NCBI GenBank assembly: GCA_963709355.1
Contig: CAVPVY010000005.1
Location: 2,542,001 to 2,606,000 of the forward strand
DNA from: PLOWO2-12-38-17 sp963709355
GTDB taxonomy: Bacteria; Planctomycetota; Brocadiia; Brocadiales; Brocadiaceae
Direction of reading: 5' to 3'
Length of the DNA stretch: 64,000 nt
Shown here: positions 18,660 through 27,430 of the stretch, one piece after another
Layout of the letters: every line of letters starts with the position of its first letter
Position numbering within the stretch: position 1 is the first letter of the stretch
Translations under genes and position numbers: made by a program
The notes under the pieces: model-generated
The model's input: the letters and a program-made list of their open reading frames with translations, nothing else
What the model was told of the DNA's origin: nothing
Database searches by the model: none

Positions 18660-19170
18660 TTATTTTAACTTACGAATAACCATATTATCACTCAGCGAAC
18701 TAACCGTGTCAGCAATGCAAATTAACTGGGCACTCACTGATATCTCATCTCCTTTCTTTCTACCGGAATAACCGCTCCCATCATACCTCTCATGATGATA
18801 CTGTAAATAATCACATGCCCCTTTAAGAGTATTTATTTTAGATATAATCCTTGCGCTAACAGCGGGAGTTCCCAATATCATATGAACTTTTTTCTGTTCT
18901 TCCAAAGAAGGAAACATTAATGGATGCTCTCCATAAAAAACCCCACCAACACTGCTAAACAGGCTCGCACAAAATATAAAATCTTTCTTTTCAGGTATGA
19001 CTATTTCAGCAAGTGCGGCAGCTATTACAACAACACGTCTTGGCTTGAATGGAATAGATTATTTTCACCATACGGGTCTATAATAAGCGGCAGGACAGAT
19101 ATTATCTGGTTAAATTTTGTTTTTGTCTTCATTCTTACGTCTTTTCGTAGTCCTTCATTCCCATCTCAAT
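18660..19170 (-). pseudogene. Degenerate HD-GYP domain remnant
   Basis: The minus strand reads EEQKKVHMILGTPAVSARI, then HHERYDGSGYSGRKKGDEI and AQLICIADT, clearly the C-terminal half of an HD-GYP cyclic-di-GMP phosphodiesterase domain. It stops at 18660 before the usual DRPYR-type ending. Reading upstream past the first ATG in the same frame gives AALAEIVIPEKKDFIF and ASLFSSVGGVF, where the metal-binding HD pair of HDVG/HDIG is replaced by SS. Further upstream, sequence resembling the family N-terminus continues in another frame. The catalytic HD, the start and the end are all lost. It lies at the downstream end of the chemosensory cluster. Confidence 0.7.
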
Positions 19171-19227
19171 AGATCAGTATAGTCACCAATTTTTCCCCCC
19201 TTTTTATTTCCTCGTATTCTTTGTAAT

Positions 19228-20829
19228 TTACCTCTCTTTTGTTGCCAATATTTCAATGTTTCTAACACATAATTCTTTTAACTGTTTTACGGTAAAAACT
19301 TCACCGACAAGTCGTTCTTTATTTTCTGAGCTTGTTTCAAATATTTGAATTACATTTTTATATTCCTTTATAGCCTGTACAATAAGATTAGCCTCCTTAT
19401 ATAGATTCCCAAGATAATAATGTGATAGTATGGAATTATTATCTAAATATATTGCCTTTTTAAATGAGGAAATTGCCTTTTCTTTTTCTCCAATTTTATA
19501 GTAAATGCCTCCCATCAACAAATAGGCATCAGTTGATAAATCATTAACCTCTAGGACATCCATACTCTTTCTTAATGCCTTATCATATAAGCCCATGTTT
19601 GCATATATCTCACCCGCCAATAAATGAACATTTGCATTTTTAGGATCGTCCTGCAAAACCCCTTCGATATTTTCCAATATTGATTCATAGTTATCGTCTC
19701 CTGCGGGCGGCACTCCATTTTTCATCCATTTGGATACATTTTTTCTATGCATCAGTCCAATATTCTGTTGTGAGGTCTTCTCTCTCGCTACTTGCGGTGT
19801 AAGTGTGATATGCCGAGCTGCCTTTTTCACTAAAGAAGAAGGTAATCTTTGATAAGTAAAATCCATAATATTTACTGCTTTCCCCTTTTGCTGATGCCAT
19901 TTTTTTACAGACCCAATCTTGTTTTTCCCATTTTTCCGGTATAGAAATACCTCAGAAATTTCTTCTAACTCAAAATCGTCGGATATCTGCCAGAGGGATT
20001 CGGAATACCCCACATATAGATAACCTCCCCCTGCAAGCGCATTATAAAACCTTCGAATGACCGTTTTTACTGTATCTAATCTAAAATAGATAGTCACATT
20101 CTTACAAAAAATAATATCAAAACTGTTCCCTCCTATGGAAAAATAGGGATCAACAAGATTTACATAATCAAAGTGAACAAATTGTTTTACCTGATCATTT
20201 AAATAGTACCATCCTTCTCTTTGGGTAAAATATTTATTTAACATTTCTTTGTCTATTGCCCGCATGCTGCTTTTATTGTAGATACCTTCTTTTGCCCTTT
20301 TTAAAACCTCCTTACTAATATCTGTAGCATAAATAGATACATTAATATTGTTGGGCAGATGACTTTCCATGATTGCCATCGCTATGGAATACGGCTCTTC
20401 ACCTGTGGCACAGCCAGCGCTCCATATTCTTATTTCTTTCATTTTTTTTCTTTTTATCAATTCAGGCAGGATATTTTTTACCAACACCTGTAATTGCTTA
20501 TCGTCACGGAAGAAAAATGTCTCTTTAATCAATATGAGATTCAATAACTCATCAAATTCTTTCTTTCCTATGGCGTTTGTTATAATGAACGAATAATATG
20601 CATCATAATCATTTATACCTAGTATATTCATACGGGTATCCAGACTTATTTTAAGCGAATTCTGCTTACTGTCGTCAATATATATACCGGTACGATTTTC
20701 AATACACTGACTAAATTTATCGAAATCTGTTTTAGATAACACTCGTTTTGTTTTTTCCATCAAAGCATCCGTAACTATAATGAACGTCTTAAATGAATCC
20801 CCCTTTAGCAAATTTATTATTACCAGCAT
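19228..20829 (-). CDS. cheR: CheR-type chemoreceptor methyltransferase with C-terminal TPR repeats
   Basis: 533 residues. An N-terminal CheR alpha domain (FDKFSQCIENRTGIYI) is followed by ETFFFRDDKQL and the SAM-binding IWSAGCATGEEPYSIAM near 140, then FDIIFCKNVTIYF and GGGYLYVGYSES. After residue ~380 come three or four TPR units (ANVHLLAGEIYANMGLYDKAL, DAYLLMGGIYYKIG, SHYYLGNLY). TPR-fused CheR proteins are common in non-flagellar chemosensory systems. An alternative start at ATG 20760 (MEKTKRVLS) would drop 23 leading residues. It methylates receptor glutamates and opposes CheB. Confidence 0.9.
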   Translation of the reverse strand: MLVIINLLKGDSFKTFIIVTDALMEKTKRVLSKTDFDKFSQCIENRTGIYIDDSKQNSLKISLDTRMNILGINDYDAYYSFIITNAIGKKEFDELLNLILIKETFFFRDDKQLQVLVKNILPELIKRKKMKEIRIWSAGCATGEEPYSIAMAIMESHLPNNINVSIYATDISKEVLKRAKEGIYNKSSMRAIDKEMLNKYFTQREGWYYLNDQVKQFVHFDYVNLVDPYFSIGGNSFDIIFCKNVTIYFRLDTVKTVIRRFYNALAGGGYLYVGYSESLWQISDDFELEEISEVFLYRKNGKNKIGSVKKWHQQKGKAVNIMDFTYQRLPSSLVKKAARHITLTPQVAREKTSQQNIGLMHRKNVSKWMKNGVPPAGDDNYESILENIEGVLQDDPKNANVHLLAGEIYANMGLYDKALRKSMDVLEVNDLSTDAYLLMGGIYYKIGEKEKAISSFKKAIYLDNNSILSHYYLGNLYKEANLIVQAIKEYKNVIQIFETSSENKERLVGEVFTVKQLKELCVRNIEILATKER

Positions 20830-20849
20830 CTTAATGACTAATACAGTTT

Positions 20850-20867
20850 CCCCTCTAACAAGAGGGG
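20850..20867. repeat. Small GC palindrome, copy 1
   Basis: CCCCTCT-AACA-AGAGGGG, a perfect 7-bp stem with a 4-base loop, placed between the cheR start and the end of the DUF559 pseudogene. The same stem recurs at 21271 and 21308. Confidence 0.75.
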
Positions 20868-20868
20868 A

Positions 20869-21252
20869 CTAATAGGGGTGTATCTTCTGTTTCCCATAAT
20901 CTTCAATAAAGCATCGAATTACTTGTAAAACTCCATTCATATTTTTCATTACATCTTCATCGCAGAATCTCAATACTATTATTCCCAATTCCTTTAATCT
21001 GTTTCGTTTTAATATGTCCTTCTCTACAATTTCTTCAAATGTGTGGGTATAACCATCCAACTCAATAGCAAATTTTAATTTATTACAGAAGAAATCTAAT
21101 ATAAAGTTATCAATTGATTTTTACCGATGAAAATCATAACCCATCATTTTCTTATTCTTCAAGTGTTGCCATGGTTTTACTTCTGATTTTGTACCATTAT
21201 TTCTTAAATTCCGCGCACGTTCTTTGGGTTTTGGATGATAATTTACCTTCAT
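20869..21252 (-). pseudogene. DUF559 endonuclease-like gene with a premature stop
   Basis: Starts ATG at 21252 (MKVNYHPKPKERARNLRNN), typical of DUF559 proteins, and reads to NKKMMGYDFHR. A TAA at 21121-21123 interrupts it, and the same frame then continues SIDNFILDFFC, AIELDGYTH, LKELGIIVLRF. In DUF559 proteins the stopped position is usually Gln (RRQ), so a single CAA to TAA change explains the break. The fold is related to very-short-patch-repair endonucleases. It sits between chemosensory genes and is flanked on both sides by identical-stem palindromes, which suggests arrival as a small cassette. Confidence 0.8.
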
Positions 21253-21270
21253 GGAAAACACTCCCCCTCC

Positions 21271-21325
21271 CCCCTCTTGATAGAGGGGATAAAACACACC
21301 ACTGTATCCCCTCTTTTTAGAGGGG
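21271..21325. repeat. Small GC palindromes, copies 2 and 3
   Basis: CCCCTCT-TGAT-AGAGGGG at 21271-21288 and CCCCTCT-TTTT-AGAGGGG at 21308-21325. Both have the same 7-bp stem as the copy at 20850 and differ only in the 4-base loop. They lie just upstream of the DUF559 pseudogene start. The rest of 21253-21460 holds no other feature I can support. Confidence 0.75.
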
Positions 21326-21460
21326 ACTTTTTTTATTGCCCTTTCATAATAATATTCTTTTCGAACTTGTAAGTAATGATAAGTCTGGCAAAGAGAGCTT
21401 CGTTTGCTTATAATTGTCACTAACTATAGTTGAATATATATCACTTTTGTTCCGTATTTA

Positions 21461-22921
21461 CTAACCAATGAACACCCGATTCCTACCCGAAGCCTTTGCA
21501 TTGTAAAGCGCCTTATCAACCTTACTAATTAAGCCTTCGAAATCTTTTACGTCAGGGCAAGGATAGCTGGAAATACCTATACTGACAGTACACTTGATTA
21601 CCTTGTTCACCTCTCCAAAATTATATTGTTCGACTTCCGTTCTAATTCTTTCAGCTAAATTTACGCTATCCTCTAGTTTTGATTCCGGGAGAATAATCAG
21701 AAATTCCTCCCCGCCGTACCGACCCAGAGTATCACAAGCCCTGATATTGTCTTTAAAAATCTGTGCTAATTTACATAACAAGGCATCACCTTGAAGGTGG
21801 CCGTAGGTATCGTTCTTCCTTTTAAAATAATCTATATCAATCATCAAAATGGAAAGAGGCAGATTATATCTTTTAGTCCTGGAGAATTCTTTGCCTAAAC
21901 ATTCAAAGAGAAAACCACGATTGTAGATACCCGTCAGGCTGTCAATAATCGCAAGCTTTTTCAGCCTGTTATAAAACCACGAATTTTGCATTATGGTGTA
22001 TGCCCCTTTTATAACGGCTTTAAAAAAATCTACATCTTTGCTGTCTACTATTTTGGAGGAGTTGCACGCTAACATAATTAACCCACCCAGCTTGTTGGAG
22101 AATCTTACCGGCACGTCAAAATATGTTATTTTTTCTTTATTTGCAACACCCGTCTGTATTAGCCTGTCTTTCCCCAAAACCGTCATTTTGTTTGAGGAAG
22201 AAAAACAAATATTATTTTTCACCAGGTAGTTCTTTGTATATTCCTGCACCTCTCTCAGACACAGTTCACTAACGGGTTTATTAATTTTAAGAAAACATCC
22301 GGTATCCTGCTCTTCCAGAACAACAATTACCGCCACATCATAATCCAGAAGCCTTGCCAATGTCTCTGTCACAATATTTATAATACCTTCTAAATCTTCA
22401 ATTTCTCTTTCAATCAAGGAACTCATTTCGTTTAATATCGTGACTTCAAACAGCTTTCTATCAAGCTGATCGTTTACTTTGGAAACAATATCAATGGCAT
22501 CAATCAAACGGGATCTCTTGACAAGCAATTTTGTAGTAAGAATCTTCTGCCCCTTTTGTAAAAGTGTTTCTATCGTTTTTAACAATATGGTTTTTTCACA
22601 TTCTTTGGATAAATAGGCCTCTGCACCGGCATGAACACCCCAATACTTATCGCTTACCTGGTCTCTTGTGGTCAACATAATAATTGGAATATCGCAAGTT
22701 TCATGGTCTGATTTCAAGAAACGGCATGTCTGATACCCATTCATTTTGGGCATCACAACATCGAGAATAATCAAGTCCGGCAATTCCCTGAATGTCTTTT
22801 CAATCGCCTCGATCCCATTGCTTGCAGTGAACGTTCTATATCCATTGTCACTTAAAAAATTACATATGAATTCCAATATCAACGGGCTATCATCTACAAC
22901 TAGAACATTTCCCTTCGTCAT
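21461..22921 (-). CDS. Response regulator diguanylate cyclase (REC-GAF-like-GGDEF)
   Basis: 486 residues. The receiver domain (1-120) has VVDDS, phospho-Asp in ILDVVMP and Lys in LSKE. A central ~170-residue region resembling GAF follows. The C-terminal GGDEF domain carries the active GGEEF motif and an upstream RACD, which fits the RxxD inhibitory site five residues before GGEEF. It should make cyclic di-GMP when phosphorylated. Its place between cheB and the cheR gene suggests that the chemosensory pathway outputs to cyclic di-GMP, as in Wsp-type systems; this is inference. Confidence 0.92.
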   Translation of the reverse strand: MTKGNVLVVDDSPLILEFICNFLSDNGYRTFTASNGIEAIEKTFRELPDLIILDVVMPKMNGYQTCRFLKSDHETCDIPIIMLTTRDQVSDKYWGVHAGAEAYLSKECEKTILLKTIETLLQKGQKILTTKLLVKRSRLIDAIDIVSKVNDQLDRKLFEVTILNEMSSLIEREIEDLEGIINIVTETLARLLDYDVAVIVVLEEQDTGCFLKINKPVSELCLREVQEYTKNYLVKNNICFSSSNKMTVLGKDRLIQTGVANKEKITYFDVPVRFSNKLGGLIMLACNSSKIVDSKDVDFFKAVIKGAYTIMQNSWFYNRLKKLAIIDSLTGIYNRGFLFECLGKEFSRTKRYNLPLSILMIDIDYFKRKNDTYGHLQGDALLCKLAQIFKDNIRACDTLGRYGGEEFLIILPESKLEDSVNLAERIRTEVEQYNFGEVNKVIKCTVSIGISSYPCPDVKDFEGLISKVDKALYNAKASGRNRVFIG

Positions 22922-22933
22922 ACAAAATCTCCA

Positions 22934-22972
22934 AAGTTTGATTTTAGACTTCGGATTTCGGATTTCGGATTA
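22934..22972. repeat. Short tandem repeat CGGATTT/AATCCGA
   Basis: Near-identical 8-bp units (TCGGATTTCGGATTTCGGAT) span the cheB stop codon; the last codons of cheB (NPKSEV) are made of this repeat. Such AATCCGAA runs look like intergenic filler rather than original coding sequence. Confidence 0.55.
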
Positions 22973-24003
22973 ATGTACATATAATGTCTTCTACAGATAA
23001 CAACTTGCTTACAGCTCCTTTTTCTACGGCGGCTTTTGGCATGCCAAAAACAGCGCAGGAATTCTCCGACTGGGCAATAGTAACACCCCCTTTGTCTTTA
23101 ATGTGTTTCAAACCCACTGCACCGTCAACGCCCATACCTGTCAATAAAACCCCAACGGCAGTTTGCCCAAATACCTCAGCAATGGAATTAAACAATGTAT
23201 CCACCGATGGTTTCACGCCGTGTACTTTTTCACCAGAAACTAACCCAATTCTTTTTTTACTGCGGACTATGGTATGAAATCCATCAGGGGCAACTAGCAC
23301 CTGCCCTCTTTCAATCTTTTCACCATCATTAGCCAGCTTAACTTTTATCTCACACACATCCCCAAGCCAATCTACAAAACCCCTTATAAACCCGCTCGTC
23401 ATATGTTGAACAACCAGAATTCCAAGGTCATAGTCGGATGGAATATTTTTTAATATCTGCATCACAACAGAAGGTTCCTCCCGTAGACGCCCCAATACCG
23501 ATAATTTCATATTTATTTGGACTGGGAATAGAAAGAGACTCTTTATGTTTAAGAAATCCCCTTTCCCCTTCCCTGCCCTTCACATGAGTTATTACCTTCA
23601 CCTTTGATACCAACTTTACCTTTTGAACAAGCATATCACCGAACTTATTCCACTCCTTACTCTCAAGACTAGCGGGTTTATCCATAACATCCAAGGCACC
23701 TGCAGCAAGGGCGTTAAATGTTGTATAAATTCCTTCTTTATCTATGATGGAGGAAATAATCAATATGGAAGTTGGACAAAATGCCATAATATGTTCGGTT
23801 GCTCTAAAACCATCCATTCCCGGCATATTAATATCCATGGTAACGACATCCGGCTTTAGCTTTTGCACTAATTCAACCGCCATCTCACCATTTTCAGCCA
23901 TTCCTATTACCCGTATTAATGGGTCGGTCTCAAGCATTTTTTTTAATATTTCTCTTACAAGACCCGAATCATCTACAATCAGTACTTTAATTCCTTTAAA
24001 CAT
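22944..24003 (-). CDS. cheB: Chemoreceptor methylesterase CheB, with one frameshift
   Basis: Two frames together make one CheB. The first (from 24003) has a REC domain with VDDSGLVR, phospho-Asp in TMDINMPG and Lys in DKPAS, a linker, and IGIGASTGG holding the catalytic Ser. At about 23475 the frame shifts by one base (GGAGGAACCT; TGGPS is expected). The second frame continues VMQILKNIP, VVQHMTSGF with the catalytic His, and LLTGMGVDGA with the catalytic Asp. Removing one A restores the protein. Sequence error or a recent mutation are both possible. Demethylates and deamidates receptors when phosphorylated by CheA. Confidence 0.85.
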
Positions 24004-24019
24004 AATTCTCCTTATCCAT

Positions 24020-24150
24020 AATCGTTCATCGCAAACCAGACACAGAGATCACAAAGAGAAAGAAGTTGGAGAATTGGGAAATTGAAAGATTGGGACTTCC
24101 CCAGCTTCTCATCTTCTCAACCTCTGTTTTCTTTTTTTGCGCCCTTTGTG
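24020..24150. repeat. Low-complexity intergenic filler between cheA and cheB
   Basis: Contains CAGACACAGAGATCACAAAGAGAAAGAAG, GGAGAATTGGGAAATTGAAAGATTGGG and, near 24140, GCGCCCTTTGTGG. These purine-rich runs look like repetitive spacer sequence, not genes. A family of dispersed copies is suspected but cannot be shown from this window. Confidence 0.4.
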
Positions 24151-24156
24151 GTAAAG

Positions 24157-26433
24157 TTATTCCCCTATCAGCCTTTTTATCGTATTTAATAAGCTGCTCT
24201 GGTCGAACTCCTTTTTTAAGATGTACGCATCTGCGCCTACTTCAATACCTTGCCTCTTGTCTTCAATCTTTTCCTTATAAGTTACAATAATAACGGGAGT
24301 GTCTTTAAGTCTTTTATCTGCTCTTACCTTTGATGTCAACTCGAACCCATTCATTCTGGGCATATCAATATCTGTTACCAGGAGATAGTATTTTTTAGAA
24401 TGTAATTTCTCTATTGCCTCGATACCATCGGTAGCAACATCTACTTCATAGCCGGCATTTATAAGGATATTCCTTTCCAATTCTGCCGTTATCATGGAAT
24501 CTTCAGCAATCAAGATTACATTCTTTTTTACTTCTGGTTTTACCGTTATTGCGGCTTCATCTATTGGTAATGCCTTTGCTGACTCTTTTATGTTGGTAAG
24601 TTCCTGCATATTTAATATCAGGATGACTTCACCTGTTCCGAGAGTTGTGACGCCTGAAAAGTATCTGGGCTTTTTTAAGTATCCTCTAAATTCACGGAAG
24701 ACAATCTCTTTTTCATATAATACTTCTGTCACAATGAATCCTATTTTTTCCCCTGCAGATCGCAAAATGATAATGGGCCCTTTTTCCTCTCTTTTTCCCT
24801 CTTGCCTTTTCAGCATAAAAATATTCTCTATGCGAACTAAAGGAATGGTTTGTCCTTCGATAAAAACAGAGGATCTCCCTTCCAATGTCTTTATATCCTT
24901 CCAAAAAACATAAGCAATATGTTCGACACTCGTGGATGGGATGGCAAGAGTCATATCCCCAACCCGTATCAGTAAGACATTGGTAAGGGCAATCGTTGCC
25001 GGCACTTTTAAAATAAACACGGTACCTTGCCCTTCAATTGATTCAATAATCAAAGAACCGTTCAGTCTGTCTACTACCGTTTTTACAACATCCACGCCTA
25101 CACCACGACCTGATGTGTCGGTAACGATCTTGCGCGTGGAGAATCCTGGTCTCATAATAAGTTCATAAATCTCTTTATCCGATAACCCTTGAGCATTTTC
25201 TATGCTCAAAAGACCCTTTCTGACAGCCGTTTCTTTTACCAATTCTTTGTCAATGCCTTTTCCATCATCTCTTATAGTAATTAAGACATCCCCGCCCTCT
25301 TGTTTTGCGTTCAGTGCAATAGTTCCTGTTTTTTTCTTTCCAAGAGATGCGCGGAGAGAGGGTTCCTCTATACCATGATCCACCGAGTTTCTCAGCAGAT
25401 GCACCAAAGGGTCTTTTAGCATTTCTATGATATTATTATCCAATTCCACATTCGCGCCTGAAACCACAAGGTCTGCCTCTTTATTAAATTGTCTTGAGAG
25501 ATCTCTTACCAATCGGGCAGATAAGTCAAACACGGTAGAAATAGGTTGCATACGCATAGACATCACCTGCTGGCGAATACCTTCTGTAACAGCATCCAGC
25601 TTAACAATATCCGATTCATATGCTGCCGAATACTTTGAAATCTCTTCCAGGAGAGCATGTTCCGTTTTATTAAATTTTGTGATGATCTCGTGCAATTTTT
25701 TATTATCCGATTCCTGCAGACCCAAATTGGCATCCAGTTCGGTTTTTATTTCCTTTAACTGCTTCGCATATTGGTTTGGTTTCATCATATCCTCGTATCT
25801 TTGACGAAAAGTCATCTGTGTCATGATTAATTCCACCAAATGATTGTATAAAGTCTCGACCTTATCAAGCCCTATCCGTATAGTTTTTCTACCCTCTTGT
25901 ACAATCTTTACCTTACTTACCGCCACTTTACCCTCTGGCTCGATGGGAAACATTGGGGGCGATTCAGTTTGCACAATTTTCGACTCTGCCATATCAGACA
26001 CGATTTTATCTACTTCAAATTCTTTCTTGCCTTGCAACCCGGCATCGCTCAAAACAGCCTCTAGCTGACCACACATTTTCTCCACATCCACCGTCTCTTT
26101 TGCGTCCTTAAGTTTCAACTCTACCATATTTGCTAGCATGTCTAACGCCTGAAATACAACATCATATAATCTTTTTGTTGGTTGTAAGCCTCCGTCCTTA
26201 ATCTTTACAAATATATCCTCTACCTTATGAGCCAAGGTCACAATATCACCAAATCCCATCATCGTTGCCGTCCCCTTCAGGGTGTGGACTTCCCGCATAA
26301 TCTCTTTGAGCAATTCAAGATTAGGTGCTTCCTTTTCGAAGACCAAAATAGCCTGATTTAACTTTTGCACCCTATCCCTATTCTCGTCAACAAACTTTGG
26401 GATAAATACCGTTATGTCAAAACCGTTGCTCAT
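24157..26433 (-). CDS. cheA: Chemotaxis histidine kinase CheA with C-terminal receiver
   Basis: 758 residues. Hpt domain with the phospho-His in HTLKGTATMMG near 49; dimerisation and regulatory region from ~190; HATPase with LLRNSVDHGIE, DDGKGID and TDTSGRGVGVDVV; a CheW-like P5 domain (ALTNVLLIRVGDMTLAIP); then a C-terminal REC domain (AEDSMITAEL, phospho-Asp in VTDIDMPRMNG, VTYKEK). The P2 CheY-binding domain appears absent. CheA-REC hybrids are typical of chemosensory pathways controlling functions other than flagella. Lies 154 bp before cheB and 339 bp after a cheW gene. Confidence 0.95.
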   Translation of the reverse strand: MSNGFDITVFIPKFVDENRDRVQKLNQAILVFEKEAPNLELLKEIMREVHTLKGTATMMGFGDIVTLAHKVEDIFVKIKDGGLQPTKRLYDVVFQALDMLANMVELKLKDAKETVDVEKMCGQLEAVLSDAGLQGKKEFEVDKIVSDMAESKIVQTESPPMFPIEPEGKVAVSKVKIVQEGRKTIRIGLDKVETLYNHLVELIMTQMTFRQRYEDMMKPNQYAKQLKEIKTELDANLGLQESDNKKLHEIITKFNKTEHALLEEISKYSAAYESDIVKLDAVTEGIRQQVMSMRMQPISTVFDLSARLVRDLSRQFNKEADLVVSGANVELDNNIIEMLKDPLVHLLRNSVDHGIEEPSLRASLGKKKTGTIALNAKQEGGDVLITIRDDGKGIDKELVKETAVRKGLLSIENAQGLSDKEIYELIMRPGFSTRKIVTDTSGRGVGVDVVKTVVDRLNGSLIIESIEGQGTVFILKVPATIALTNVLLIRVGDMTLAIPSTSVEHIAYVFWKDIKTLEGRSSVFIEGQTIPLVRIENIFMLKRQEGKREEKGPIIILRSAGEKIGFIVTEVLYEKEIVFREFRGYLKKPRYFSGVTTLGTGEVILILNMQELTNIKESAKALPIDEAAITVKPEVKKNVILIAEDSMITAELERNILINAGYEVDVATDGIEAIEKLHSKKYYLLVTDIDMPRMNGFELTSKVRADKRLKDTPVIIVTYKEKIEDKRQGIEVGADAYILKKEFDQSSLLNTIKRLIGE

Positions 26434-26461
26434 ATAATCCTTACCCGAACGTGTCGGAAGA

Positions 26462-26516
26462 GTAGCGCGGGTGGTTTATCCCCCGTCAAATTCCGACCAC
26501 AAGGGATCGGCGCTAC
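26462..26516. repeat. 55-bp element with GTAGCGC/GCGCTAC ends
   Basis: Bounded by a perfect 7-bp inverted repeat (GTAGCGC ... GCGCTAC). The inside is more GC-rich than its surroundings. It lies in the 339-bp gap between cheA and cheW. It resembles small dispersed intergenic repeats, but no second copy is seen in this window. The gap contains no convincing gene. Confidence 0.5.
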
Positions 26517-26719
26517 ATTTATGTTTAGGAATTTCAAACTATCGTTCCTCCCCCTTAGGGCTGTGTCATAATTCGTTTTAGATAGCCTAGCTATACAATA
26601 TATTGTGTTATACGTACTGCTTGGATCTATATACGACCAGCAAAACACATTACGACCCAGTCTCTGATGGGGGGAGGCTAGGTGGGGGGGCAAGAAAAAG
26701 CTACGCACCCTCCCTTTGT

Positions 26720-26738
26720 CCCTCCCATCAAGGGAGGG
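26720..26738. repeat. Small GC palindrome, variant copy
   Basis: CCCTCCC-ATCAA-GGGAGGG, a 7-bp stem with a 5-base loop, 35 bp downstream of the cheW stop. Similar in build to the palindromes at 20850, 21271, 21308 and 27056. Confidence 0.6.
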
Positions 26739-26772
26739 ATTATCTTTAATTCATATAGTCGCCGAAGGCAGC

Positions 26773-27396
26773 CTAATTTAACAACTTACCAACATCCAGT
26801 ATTAATACTAATTTATCACCTATGGTAAACACACCTTTAAAGATATTTTTAGATATATGCCTCACAGCAAATGCAGGAATTGACAATATATCTTTTTCTG
26901 ATACCTGAAAGATATCTACTATCTCGTCAATTGGTATTACGAACTCGTCATTCTTGAATGATACGACTATAAATTTCATCTGATGGCATTCAGCCGCCTT
27001 TTCATTCCTAACTGCTTCCCCGCCCCACTCTCCCAAAAGATGAGAATCGCAAAGGCCCCTTTTATTAAAGGGGGTTAGGGGGGATTCCGGGAGAACTTCG
27101 CTATCACTTGTGCCTTTCAAAGCTACGTTTGTTTTGTGAACAAACTTTCTCCCCAAATCAATTACCAATACCTTCCGACCATCATAATCCACATTGCCAT
27201 CAGCAAAGGACGGAAAAGGTTCATCGTTAATCCATCCAAGATTTTTGGTAATAGACTTTACATAAGCCGTTTCTATACCAAAACAGGTTACACCTATTTT
27301 AAACACCAGGATATTCTCCATAGTATTATCTTGCAAAAACTTCTTTTCCCCCATTTTCATGAGGACGTGTTTTGGAAAGTATTTTACCTCCCCCAC
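26773..27396 (-). CDS. cheW: CheW-like coupling protein with repeat-derived insertion
   Basis: 207 residues from 27396, or 182 if it starts at ATG 27321 (MENILVFKIG), which fits the family better. CheW signature parts: ILVFKIGVTCFGIE at the start, VDYDGRKVLVIDLGR, MKFIVVSFKNDEFVIPIDEIVDI and FTIGDKLVLILDVGKLL at the end. A segment of about 30 residues (LPESPLTPFNKRGLC... EWGGEAVRNEKA) has no CheW counterpart and is encoded by a GC palindrome and flanking filler (27000-27100). It sits in a loop between core strands, so the protein may still fold. Links receptors to CheA. Confidence 0.85.
   Translation of the reverse strand: MGEVKYFPKHVLMKMGEKKFLQDNTMENILVFKIGVTCFGIETAYVKSITKNLGWINDEPFPSFADGNVDYDGRKVLVIDLGRKFVHKTNVALKGTSDSEVLPESPLTPFNKRGLCDSHLLGEWGGEAVRNEKAAECHQMKFIVVSFKNDEFVIPIDEIVDIFQVSEKDILSIPAFAVRHISKNIFKGVFTIGDKLVLILDVGKLLN
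27056..27073. repeat. GC palindrome translated inside cheW
   Basis: CCCCTTT-TATT-AAAGGGG, a 7-bp stem with a 4-base loop, followed by GGTTAGGGGGGATTCC. It has the same layout as the intergenic palindromes but is in frame within a coding region, encoding part of the extra loop. Confidence 0.7.
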
Positions 27397-27430
27397 GAGG
27401 GGTGGTTATTTCGGTTGCGGTATAGATGTA

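Noticed and set aside
20850..21325. CRISPR-like array
   Set aside because: The repeated units are 18-bp hairpins at irregular spacing with a gene between them. There are no uniform spacers and no cas genes.
24494..24913. 139-codon plus-strand frame opposite cheA
   Set aside because: Antisense to the CheW-like and receiver parts of CheA, with no start signal.
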